Assembly (NCBI GenBank): GCA_023400055.1
Contig: JAEXFN010000018.1
Coordinates: 496,001 to 560,000, forward strand
Length of the DNA stretch: 64,000 bases
Source of the DNA: Bacillota bacterium
GTDB lineage: Bacteria; Bacillota; UBA4882; UBA8346
Direction of reading: 5' to 3'
The position numbers and the translations under genes were made by a program. Shown here piece by piece: positions 53,705 to 61,806 of the stretch (positions within the stretch are counted from its first letter, which is position 1; every line of letters starts with the position of its first letter). Below the pieces are notes generated by a model. That model had not been told where the DNA came from. It did not search any database and saw nothing but the letters and a program-made list of their open reading frames with translations.

Positions 53705-54730
53705 TTACGGAATAATTACGCAACGGCCGATAATTCTGCCATTGCCAAGATCAGCCAAAGCTTCGTTAATCGCGGTTAGCGGATAACGATTACTGATATA
53801 TGGTTTAATCCGACCATCCGCTGACCAACGGATCATATCGGCCAAATCCTGCCTGAGACTAGCGCGGCAACCAATAATTTCAATTTCATCCATGAAAAGT
53901 TTAAAGAGGTCAGCGGTAAATTCATTCGCTAAATAACCAACGATGATGATCTTCCCACAACGACGGGTCAATTGTACCGATTGAGCTACTGTGCTGCTCA
54001 AACCGACATTATCAATAACTACATCAGCGCCAATACCGGTAATTGTTTTTACCATGCTTACCAAATCCTGGTGTTTGGTATTAATTAAATAATCGGCGCC
54101 TAACTGAGCAGCGTAATCCAAACGTCCATCGTCGCGACTGGTGGCAATCACTATGGCGCCCATCATTTTTAAAATTTGGATGGCCTGCATTCCTAGGCCA
54201 CCGGTAGCGCCAATGACTACCACATAATCGCCCGCTTGAACTCGGGCTTTATTTCGAATGGCATGCAGGATACAGGCTCCTGCATCCGGTAAAATGCAGG
54301 CTTCCTCAAAACTCAAACTATCCGGAATTTTAAACAAATTTTCTTGAGGCACCACCACCTGCTCACTAAAAAACCCGTTCCGTTCAAATCCGATCCGGGC
54401 AACATCAAGACACATATTCTCGTATCCTGTATAACAAAACCGGCATCGATTGCAAGTAACGTAAATACTGGAAGTGACTCGCTCCCCAATTTGCCAGCCA
54501 TGAACTCCTTCTCCCAAAGCTTCAATCACACCGGCGCCTTCATGGCCGGGAATATGCGGTAATCGCACCGTTGGGATCCGGCCTTCTAATATGTGTTGAT
54601 CGGTGGTGCACAACCCGGCTGACTTCACCCTGATTAAAACTTCGTCATAACCGGGCTGAGGCTTTGGAACTTCAGTGATGGATATCGGTTTGTTAAATTT
54701 CTCGATTACTGCTGCTTTCATTCGTTCCAC
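53705..54730 (-). CDS. Zinc-dependent alcohol dehydrogenase (first gene of cluster 3)
   Basis: Medium-chain dehydrogenase of 341 residues. Catalytic zinc ligands are Cys in GLCTTDQHI and His-Glu in GHEGAG. The structural cluster is CNRCRFCYTGYENMC. The nucleotide fold has VVIGATGGLGMQAIQILK. It is probably an NAD-linked oxidation step on the imported substrate. The preceding gap contains a TAGTAATACTA operator-like site (54866-54882). Confidence 0.9.
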   Translation of the reverse strand: MERMKAAVIEKFNKPISITEVPKPQPGYDEVLIRVKSAGLCTTDQHILEGRIPTVRLPHIPGHEGAGVIEALGEGVHGWQIGERVTSSIYVTCNRCRFCYTGYENMCLDVARIGFERNGFFSEQVVVPQENLFKIPDSLSFEEACILPDAGACILHAIRNKARVQAGDYVVVIGATGGLGMQAIQILKMMGAIVIATSRDDGRLDYAAQLGADYLINTKHQDLVSMVKTITGIGADVVIDNVGLSSTVAQSVQLTRRCGKIIIVGYLANEFTADLFKLFMDEIEIIGCRASLRQDLADMIRWSADGRIKPYISNRYPLTAINEALADLGNGRIIGRCVIIP

Positions 54731-54865
54731 TTCTTTCCGTCCGTAATATGAATTTTAACCGTCTTTCTTCATTTTTCATTGGATTAAAGGATAAATAATA
54801 AATATTGGTCAAAAACGCAGTATTTAATCTTTGGGACAGCTAAAGCTGTACTATTAGTTAACTAA

Positions 54866-54882
54866 GTGTAGTAATACTAAAC
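54866..54882 (+). promoter_or_regulatory. Candidate XRE-cupin operator at the cluster 3 promoter
   Basis: The 17-mer GTGTAGTAATACTAAAC with core dyad TAGTAATACTA. A 15-of-17 match lies in opposite orientation at 55739-55755, upstream of the XRE gene. It stands 136 bp before the alcohol dehydrogenase start, a plausible regulatory distance. Confidence 0.55.
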
Positions 54883-54992
54883 AAAAAGAGCATGATAAGA
54901 CCAGGAACCATTAACAATATACAGAAAACGGTCCAAAGCTAGCGAAAAGACGGCTTGCTGCTATATTTTCTCCTAAAGTTTCCGACGCTAAC

Positions 54993-55586
54993 TTAGAATG
55001 ATGGGGGTGTAATCGCCCAAATCAATTCAACCTCATCATCGGTTTCATTAACCCATCCATGCGGAATTTCACTTGAGTAATAAGCCGTGTCGCCTTCCTC
55101 AAGTTCAAACTCTTCATTTCCAACAGTCAAACGAATCCGGCCTTTGACAACATAGCCCCATTCCTCACCTTCATGGGCCATATATTCCGATCTCCCGTCC
55201 GGCGGGGCGATAACCCGAATGATTTCCATCTGTCGTTTTAAATCCGGCGATAGCAATTCGAAGTTTAAAGTCGAATCCGGAAGCTGAAAATTTTTACGCT
55301 TGTTTTTTCTTACAACAACACCCGAAAGATTCTTCGTTGGATTTTCAAACAAAGACACCAAAGGGATATTCAACTCTTGCACGATAAGTCGAATCGAAGA
55401 CAGGGAAGGATTACTCTTGCCCCTTTCTACCTGCGAAAGAAAGCTCTTAGTCAAACCTGTTTTCAATGCCAACTCATCAAGGGTCAACTTTTTTTGCTCC
55501 CGTGCTGTTCGGATCCGTTGGCCAAGCTGGTTCATCTTAACATCGTTTATTGTTTTCTTCGGTTTGTCGTCAACTAAATTATCCAA
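54993..55586 (-). CDS. XRE-family regulator with C-terminal cupin sensor domain
   Basis: Regulator of about 197 residues. The helix-turn-helix (about 18-75) reads LGQRIRTAREQKKLTLDELALKTGLTKSFLSQVERGKSNPSLSSI. The C-terminal cupin barrel (about 120-195) has EEWGYVVKGRIRLTVGNEEFELEEGDTAYY and PHGWVNETDDEVELIWAITPP. Such proteins bind a small metabolite in the cupin. I propose the TTG at 55586, which follows GAGG. The ATG at 55535 also fits the domain start but lacks a ribosome site. It is upstream of and parallel to the cluster 3 operon. Confidence 0.85.
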   Translation of the reverse strand: MDNLVDDKPKKTINDVKMNQLGQRIRTAREQKKLTLDELALKTGLTKSFLSQVERGKSNPSLSSIRLIVQELNIPLVSLFENPTKNLSGVVVRKNKRKNFQLPDSTLNFELLSPDLKRQMEIIRVIAPPDGRSEYMAHEGEEWGYVVKGRIRLTVGNEEFELEEGDTAYYSSEIPHGWVNETDDEVELIWAITPPSF

Positions 55587-55738
55587 ATTCCCTACCTCAA
55601 AATGTTTTGTATAGTATGGCTTAATCTGCTTCAAAAAAATAAGTCTCAGACTTTGAGCGCAATGCTCTTAAAACCATTCAAAATAGTATTTTAAGCTCGG
55701 CTTAGTTAAATCCAAAATCTTAACTTCACTTCACTATA

Positions 55739-55755
55739 GTTAAGTAATACTACAC
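55739..55755 (-). promoter_or_regulatory. Candidate XRE-cupin operator at its own promoter
   Basis: On the minus strand GTGTAGTATTACTTAAC, matching the site at 54866-54882 in 15 of 17 positions. It lies about 150 bp before the XRE start, so autoregulation is likely. Confidence 0.5.
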
Positions 55756-55978
55756 AGATTTCACTAATCCTTCTTTTTAAAAAATAAAATTGCCCAATTA
55801 TACTAAAAGAAATTCACTGCCTGTAACTTTCGAACTGAGCCCGCTATGGCGATTCTCTGTCTGTTGGGCTTCGGTAGCGTTCTTTTGGTGGCCAAGGCGC
55901 CGCTCCATTTCGGCTTCCAATAATCCTTATAATGTTTTACTAAACAGTTTTTTAAGCATTTTGAATATCTGATCAACG

Positions 55979-56030
55979 CGGGGAAGCAGATCCGGGGCCC
56001 GGGGAAGTATCTTCGAAGTTTGGGGGGCTT
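55979..56030. repeat. Short relic of the array A/B 21-bp repeat
   Basis: About two and a half units, GGGGAAGCAGATCCGGGGCC followed by GGGGAAGTATCTTCGAAGTT. They correspond closely to the last part of array B (45226-45279). The gap 55756-56123 otherwise shows no gene; weak short frames on both strands have no ribosome sites. Confidence 0.7.
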
Positions 56031-56123
56031 TTTCAATAAGGGAGTAACTAAACCCGATTCCATTGTATTCTTCACTATCCTACATGAAATCTGGATCCTT
56101 GGAGCCGACTCCTTTTTTTCGGT

Positions 56124-57752
56124 TCACTGCTTCCGTTTTTTCAGCTCCCGGTAGTCGGTCGGCGCCAAACCGTAATATTTCTTGAAACAGATCGAAAAAT
56201 AATGTTGATCGCCGTAACCGACGAGCGCGGCGATGTCATAAACTTTTAAAGTGATATCATCCAGCAACTGTTTGGCCCGTTCCATGCGCATCCGGGTGAT
56301 ATATTCGACAAACGATTCCCCCATTTGTTGCTTGAAGAGGCTCCGCAGATAATTGGGGCTGATAAACAAGCGGGCCGCGATCTGATCCATCGACAATTCA
56401 TTATCGTTCAAGGCGGCGGCGATCATCTCCTTGGCCTTCTCCACCAGGCTATAACCCTTGCCCACCTTCAACTTCTCGACTTCATCCAGGCAATTCAGGG
56501 TAAATTCATCCAGGAAACGCTGCAGGTCCTGGAAAGTCTCGCAAAGATGGATGATGTCATAAGGCGTGGCGGCGTCATCCTGACGGACGCTTTTGATGCT
56601 TCCGCCCATCTCTTCGACCATCCTGAGCATCAGCACGGCGATCTCCAAAACCATTTGTTTGAAACGGGTCGGCTTGATATCTTTCAAGCCCCGGTAATAA
56701 CCGAGGATCATCGCCACCGTCTGTTGCGCGGCTCGTTTCTCCCCCATCTTCACCTGGGACAGCAGTTGTCTTTCCATCTCGACCGGCCGGGCGCACAGCG
56801 CTTCGTCCCCGGTACGAATATCCTCGAAATTGGTGACATTGCCCTTCTCATGCAATAGGCTGAAACGAAGCGCCTCCTCGGCCTCGCGCCGCGACCGGTG
56901 GACCTGCAGCAAATCGTCGTACAATCTTCCCAATGCTGCATAGGCCTCCCGCGCCAAATAACGCTGAATCGCGATGACCATCCGCTGCAGGTTCTGGTTC
57001 AGTGAAATGAAGACCCGCTGCCGATCCCCATCCGGCGTGGCGAACAATAGCACCAGCTTACCGCCGGACAAAAAGAAACAATGCGGTTTAAGCGTAACCG
57101 GAAAGAGGCTTTCGGCGATCTGCATCAACGAACATTGCAACAATCCTTCTTCGGCGACGGGCTCAGCCCGATTGGATTGCCGGTTTTTGACCTTTAGCAA
57201 CGCGATGGCGTACAACCGCCCGGCCAGTTTCAGATCGAGAGCGGTCAATTTCTGTGCCAGGCTGTCCGGGGCGACTTTACCCCCGATTAATTCTTGAAAG
57301 AAACGGTCCCGCAGTACCGGTAAACTTTCTTTCACCCGATTCTTCAATTCATCCAGATCCCGCAACAAATTGCCCCGTTGATCCAGCTCATCCCGGACTC
57401 TGCTCAGCGCGTCGATGAGCTTCTCCGGGACCATCGGTTTCAGGATGTAATCGAAGACGCCCAGCCGCAAAGCTTTTTGCGCGTATTCAAAATCATCATA
57501 GCCGCTGATAATAATCACTTTCACATCGGGATTGATCATTTGCGCCTGTTCGATCAGTTCGATCCCGTTGAGCAGCGGCATGCAGATATCGGTGATGATC
57601 ACGTCGGGAAGCAACTCTGGCAGCAGTTCCAGCGCCTCCTGACCGCTGGCCGCCTCACCGGCCACCGTAAAACCGATCGGGTGATTGGCGATAAAGCGGC
57701 TAATGCCTTCGCGCATCATCGGCTCATCGTCGACCAGCAGCAATTTATACAT
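56124..57752 (-). CDS. YesN/AraC-type response regulator (cluster 4)
   Basis: Response regulator of 542 residues. The receiver has Asp55 in DVIITDICMPLLNG and Lys in LKPMVPEKL. A long variable middle (about 130-430) precedes the AraC domain (about 440-540, with SPNYLRSLFKQQMGESFVEY and ALVGYGDQHYFSICFKKYYG). The ATG at 57752 follows AGAGGAGA and overlaps the kinase stop by eight bases; an upstream TTG is less likely. It is the last gene of the cluster 4 series. Confidence 0.93.
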   Translation of the reverse strand: MYKLLLVDDEPMMREGISRFIANHPIGFTVAGEAASGQEALELLPELLPDVIITDICMPLLNGIELIEQAQMINPDVKVIIISGYDDFEYAQKALRLGVFDYILKPMVPEKLIDALSRVRDELDQRGNLLRDLDELKNRVKESLPVLRDRFFQELIGGKVAPDSLAQKLTALDLKLAGRLYAIALLKVKNRQSNRAEPVAEEGLLQCSLMQIAESLFPVTLKPHCFFLSGGKLVLLFATPDGDRQRVFISLNQNLQRMVIAIQRYLAREAYAALGRLYDDLLQVHRSRREAEEALRFSLLHEKGNVTNFEDIRTGDEALCARPVEMERQLLSQVKMGEKRAAQQTVAMILGYYRGLKDIKPTRFKQMVLEIAVLMLRMVEEMGGSIKSVRQDDAATPYDIIHLCETFQDLQRFLDEFTLNCLDEVEKLKVGKGYSLVEKAKEMIAAALNDNELSMDQIAARLFISPNYLRSLFKQQMGESFVEYITRMRMERAKQLLDDITLKVYDIAALVGYGDQHYFSICFKKYYGLAPTDYRELKKRKQ

Positions 57753-59598
57753 ACTTAGCAATCTCCTCTCGCCGCAAGGCTGGGATCAAAATCCGGACCG
57801 TCGTCCCTCGGCCCCATTCGCTGGCAATCTTCAACCCGTAGCGATCCCCGAAATAGAGCCGGATCCGTTCATTGACATTATAAATTCCGTATCCCTCGGA
57901 TTCGGTGGCCGCCGTTTCCAGCAACAATCCCTCCGCCAATCGTTGATTGATCAACTCCAGTTTGGCCGGGTGAATCCCGGGGCCGTCATCCTGAATCAGC
58001 AGTTCGACGTCGGCGGCATCGTCCACCAGCCTGGCGCGGATCCTAATCGTGCCGGACCCTTCCTTTTCTTTGATCCCGTGATAAATCGCATTTTCGACGA
58101 TGGGCTGCAGAATCAGTTTGACGGTCATCCGTTGCAGCAGCGCTTTTTCAAAATCGATCGTATAATCGAATTTATCGCCGTAGCGCATCTTCTGAATCGC
58201 AAGATAACTGGACATATTCTCCAATTCGTCCTGGATGGTGAGGAATTCTTTCCCTTTATTCAGTCCGGTTCGGAACAGCGTACTCAAAGCCATGGTCATC
58301 TGGCTGATATCGCTGGCGTCGATCTTATCGGCCATCCAGCGGATCGATTCCAGCGTATTGTATAGAAAATGCGGATTAATCTGCTCCTGAAGCGCCTTTA
58401 ATTCGGCGCGCCGCTTTAAATTCTGCTCCCGGCGCACCTTCTCCTTTTCCTCCTGAAGCCAGGCGATATACTCGTTCAACTTCTGAATCAGGCTCTTAAT
58501 CTCACCGACCATAAAGTTGAAACTCTTGCCCAACTGCCCTACCTCATCGTGATACGGGTAGCTAAACGTAACATCGAATTCGCGCCGGGTCACCTTGTGA
58601 ATGGCGTTTTCCAGCATCGCCAGGGGATGCGTGATGCTCCGCGAAAGGACCAGGGTGAAAGCCAGCCCGATCAGGATGCTGGCGGCGGTCAAGATCAACA
58701 GAAACGCGCCAAAGGCATTGACTTTTTTGAGCAATACCTTTTCCGACTGCACACTGACGATCTTCCAGGGCGGTACCGCCATGTCTTGATAGTTGATGAT
58801 GAAGGTTTCCTTGCCATAGCTGCGTTTGATGATTCCCCGCTGGCCCCGGGCGATTTTGGATACGGCCGTCTTATCCCCAAGCAGCATCCGGGCGTAGCGA
58901 TCCTTGCCGGCCGCCACCGCCCGGCCGTTATCATCGAGCATCAACGTCCAATTCCCGGACCCGGAATAGACTTTGACCAGATAGTTCAAGAGTTCCCGCT
59001 GATCCAAATTGACCACCAGCAGAATGTCCCCGTTGTATCCCTCGAACGAAAAACGGACCACCAACGGGATCACCGGTTTCGCTTCATAATAAATCTCATC
59101 GTTGGCACTCAAACCCCAAAAGACGGATTGGGCGGGACTCCGCTGGAGTTGCCGGAATAGCCGCGAATTTTTAAAGTTAAAATTGGGATTTTTGATCTTG
59201 GCGATATCGAAAAATTCGCCCTTCGGAGTGTATAGAAACATGGAAGAGATAAACCGTTCGGTCGAACGGATCTCCGAGAATGAATTGGAGAACTGGCTGA
59301 GCGCCATCGGATAACGGTATTTCTCGTCATTGAGCAAGAAGTCGGTCATCGTCTTATTGAAACTGTCGTTGATCTGCAGCGCATAAACCCGGCGCAAGAT
59401 CTCTTTCAATTTCTCATCCAAAAAATTGCTGACCTGAACCAGCATATCGGCAGAATTGACATTGGCGGTCTCGCGAATTTGATTGGCGACGTAGCTGTAC
59501 AGCAGCACCGCTGAGAAGAAGGACGACAACGAAATCAATCCGATGCAGGCCAAGGCGATCTTATTCTTCAGTTTCAGATTCCCGATCCAGTTCAGCAT
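57745..59598 (-). CDS. YesM-type sensor histidine kinase (cluster 4)
   Basis: Sensor kinase of 617 residues. Membrane helices lie at about 12-35 and 298-320, with a dCache-type sensor between them. A HAMP domain (about 320-375) and a coiled stretch of charged residues precede the His_kinase motif QINPHFLYNTLESIRWM (His near 408). The ATPase domain has LILQPIVENAIYHG and IQDDGPGI. The ATG at 59598 is preceded by GAGGAGC; the longer frame is hydrophilic and has no ribosome site. Confidence 0.93.
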   Translation of the reverse strand: MLNWIGNLKLKNKIALACIGLISLSSFFSAVLLYSYVANQIRETANVNSADMLVQVSNFLDEKLKEILRRVYALQINDSFNKTMTDFLLNDEKYRYPMALSQFSNSFSEIRSTERFISSMFLYTPKGEFFDIAKIKNPNFNFKNSRLFRQLQRSPAQSVFWGLSANDEIYYEAKPVIPLVVRFSFEGYNGDILLVVNLDQRELLNYLVKVYSGSGNWTLMLDDNGRAVAAGKDRYARMLLGDKTAVSKIARGQRGIIKRSYGKETFIINYQDMAVPPWKIVSVQSEKVLLKKVNAFGAFLLILTAASILIGLAFTLVLSRSITHPLAMLENAIHKVTRREFDVTFSYPYHDEVGQLGKSFNFMVGEIKSLIQKLNEYIAWLQEEKEKVRREQNLKRRAELKALQEQINPHFLYNTLESIRWMADKIDASDISQMTMALSTLFRTGLNKGKEFLTIQDELENMSSYLAIQKMRYGDKFDYTIDFEKALLQRMTVKLILQPIVENAIYHGIKEKEGSGTIRIRARLVDDAADVELLIQDDGPGIHPAKLELINQRLAEGLLLETAATESEGYGIYNVNERIRLYFGDRYGLKIASEWGRGTTVRILIPALRREEIAKYV

Positions 59599-59880
59599 GG
59601 CAAGCTCCTCACTCCCGGCGCTTCGGCGGCTGACCCGATCATTCCGGCAAACGGCAATCCCTTCAGTCATCATGCCGAGCTATCTTTGCCAGCCATCGCC
59701 CAGCGGACGGAAAATATGTTCAACATCGTTTCAATGGATTGTTATAGATTACAATACACCCACTATATCAAACATAGCGAAGGATACCAAGCCGTGGTTG
59801 CATGGAATGTAAACCGCAAAGCCTGGTACCGGAAGAAACGCCTCTCGCCAGGCTTTCAAACGCCCGATGCGTAGCGGGAT

Positions 59881-60723
59881 TTATCCTTTCACCGCCCCGG
59901 CGGTCAGACCGGCGATAAATTGTTTGCTGGTGAAGAAATACAGGATGAGGACGGGCAGCAGGGCGATCGCCGCCCCGGCGGTCATGATGTTCCATTCGGC
60001 GGCGGCATTGGCCGAGTATCGCAGGCTGACCACCGCCACGGTCAACGGTTTCAGCAACGGATTGGACATCGTAAACACCAGTGAGGTGATATAATCGTTC
60101 CAGGCCGTCCGGAAGGTGAACAAGGCCACCACGCCCAGGATCGGTTTGATCAAGGGCAGGATGATGTTCCAGTAGACCCGGAAATAACTGCAGCCGTCGA
60201 TCAAGGCCGATTCGTCCAACTCCTTGGGCAGCGTTTTAATGAATCCCATGGTCAGGAAGATATTCGTCCCCTGTCCGCCGGTCAGTACCAAGGCCAACCC
60301 GACCAGACTGCCGGTGAGTCCCAAGGAATGCATCAGTTTGAATTGCGGATAAAGCGATACGGCGCCGAGTGAAACGAACATGAATCCCAGATACAAACCG
60401 AGCAACAACTTCTTGCCCCGAAATTCGTGCCGGGCCATGACATATCCGACCAGCGACGAGGTGAGCAGGGCCAGAACGGTCACCATTGCGCTTAAGTACA
60501 GGCTATTCCAGGTATACTGCATGAAATTTCCTTTTTGAAACGCCTCGCCGTAGTTGCTGAAAAGCCATTGCTTCGGCAGAAGCGAGCTGCCGGAGATCAG
60601 CTCCGGATTGCTCTTGAGCGAGCCGGATAGCGTATATAATACCGGGTAAACGGTAAAGACGATCATTACCGCCACAAAGATCCATTTGATTGCCGTAGCA
60701 AGCCCCCGCAATGTTTTCCCCAT
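59881..60723 (-). CDS. Sugar ABC transporter permease, MalG type (cluster 4)
   Basis: Permease of 280 residues with six helices and the EAA loop LPKELDESALIDGCSYFRVYWNIILP (about 165-190). The ending FFTSKQFIAGLTAGAVKG is typical of the class. It follows its partner by 60 bp and is separated from the kinase by 282 bp, in which I recognise no further gene. Confidence 0.93.
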   Translation of the reverse strand: MGKTLRGLATAIKWIFVAVMIVFTVYPVLYTLSGSLKSNPELISGSSLLPKQWLFSNYGEAFQKGNFMQYTWNSLYLSAMVTVLALLTSSLVGYVMARHEFRGKKLLLGLYLGFMFVSLGAVSLYPQFKLMHSLGLTGSLVGLALVLTGGQGTNIFLTMGFIKTLPKELDESALIDGCSYFRVYWNIILPLIKPILGVVALFTFRTAWNDYITSLVFTMSNPLLKPLTVAVVSLRYSANAAAEWNIMTAGAAIALLPVLILYFFTSKQFIAGLTAGAVKG

Positions 60724-60783
60724 TATCTTTTCTCCATTCCTGGCCAGTCTTTAAAATCGTGAAATGGTTTGAATCGGAACGCT

Positions 60784-61731
60784 TTAATACATATCATTCA
60801 GCTTACGCGAAAAATACAGATAGACGCAGGTCACCAAGCCAATGATGGCGGCGGCCACCACACTGACCGCGGCCCCGTAACCGAAATCCGAATTCATCAG
60901 CGTATTGGCCGTAGCCGATATCGGGAAATAGAGCTGATAGATATATAAAAACATCACCTGAGTCACTCCGAATGGCCCGCCTTCCGTCAATACCATGATG
61001 CTCTGCATGTCCTGGAAGGCGACGACGATCGCCAGCATCAGAATGACTTGCAGCATCGGTCCGAGCATCGGGAGGGTAATATGCACCATCCGCTGCAACC
61101 CGTTCACTCCGTCCAATTCGGCGCTTTCGTATATTTCCGGCGGAATGCTCTGCAACCCGGCCAGAAAATAAACCATATAGTTGCCGATCCCGCCCCAGGC
61201 TCCCACGATGATACAGGTCAGCATGGCCAGATCCTTGCCCAGCCAATTGAGAGGCTGTTGGGCGAGTCCCAGCGCCAGGATCAACTGATTCACCACGCCG
61301 TTGTAGACGTTGAAGATCAGATAGAAGATCAGGGCCATCACCGCCGCGCTCATGATGGTCGGGCTGAAGATGATTCCTTGCAAGAGTCCCCTCCCTTTGA
61401 ACTTCTTGTTCAGGATTAGGGCCAGGACGAACGCCGGCGGCAACGTAAACAGCAATTTGCCGCCGACATAGATCAGGGTGTTGAGGACCGACTGCCAAAA
61501 GACATCGTCGCGGGTGAACAAGCGGACAAAATTGGCCAGGCCCACAAATTTGGCGGCGCTCATTCCGTCATAACTGAAGAACATATATTGCAACGCCCAG
61601 ATGACCGGGTAGATCGTCAAAGCCGCGAAGATGACCAAGTTCGGTAAGAGCATCCAGTAAATCTGGCGATTGGTCTTTCTGCCCCAGGCGGTTTTGACGG
61701 GCTGAACATTGGCTGATATCATTGCCGGCAT
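60784..61731 (-). CDS. Sugar ABC transporter permease, MalF type (cluster 4)
   Basis: Permease of 315 residues; a cytoplasmic N-terminus of about 25 residues is followed by six helices. The EAA loop reads IPPEIYESAELDGVNGLQRMVHITLP (about 205-230). AAGGAGTG precedes the ATG. It lies downstream of the binding-protein gene, with a strong hairpin between them. Confidence 0.93.
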   Translation of the reverse strand: MPAMISANVQPVKTAWGRKTNRQIYWMLLPNLVIFAALTIYPVIWALQYMFFSYDGMSAAKFVGLANFVRLFTRDDVFWQSVLNTLIYVGGKLLFTLPPAFVLALILNKKFKGRGLLQGIIFSPTIMSAAVMALIFYLIFNVYNGVVNQLILALGLAQQPLNWLGKDLAMLTCIIVGAWGGIGNYMVYFLAGLQSIPPEIYESAELDGVNGLQRMVHITLPMLGPMLQVILMLAIVVAFQDMQSIMVLTEGGPFGVTQVMFLYIYQLYFPISATANTLMNSDFGYGAAVSVVAAAIIGLVTCVYLYFSRKLNDMY

Positions 61732-61753
61732 GAACTTTTCACTCCTTACCAGG

Positions 61754-61783
61754 GGCGGCTACAGAGGATTCCCTGTAGCCGCC
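61754..61783 (-). terminator. Intercistronic hairpin between binding protein and permease (cluster 4)
   Basis: Perfect 11-bp arms GGCGGCTACAG/CTGTAGCCGCC around an 8-nt loop, no T-run. Its position matches the hairpins in clusters 1 and 3. Confidence 0.65.
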
Positions 61784-61806
61784 GGTGGTCTGTCCTTTAT
61801 TCGCTT

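Noticed and set aside
55803..56075. Short frames on both strands near the array relic
   Set aside because: No ribosome sites, mixed composition, and overlap with the repeat relic.
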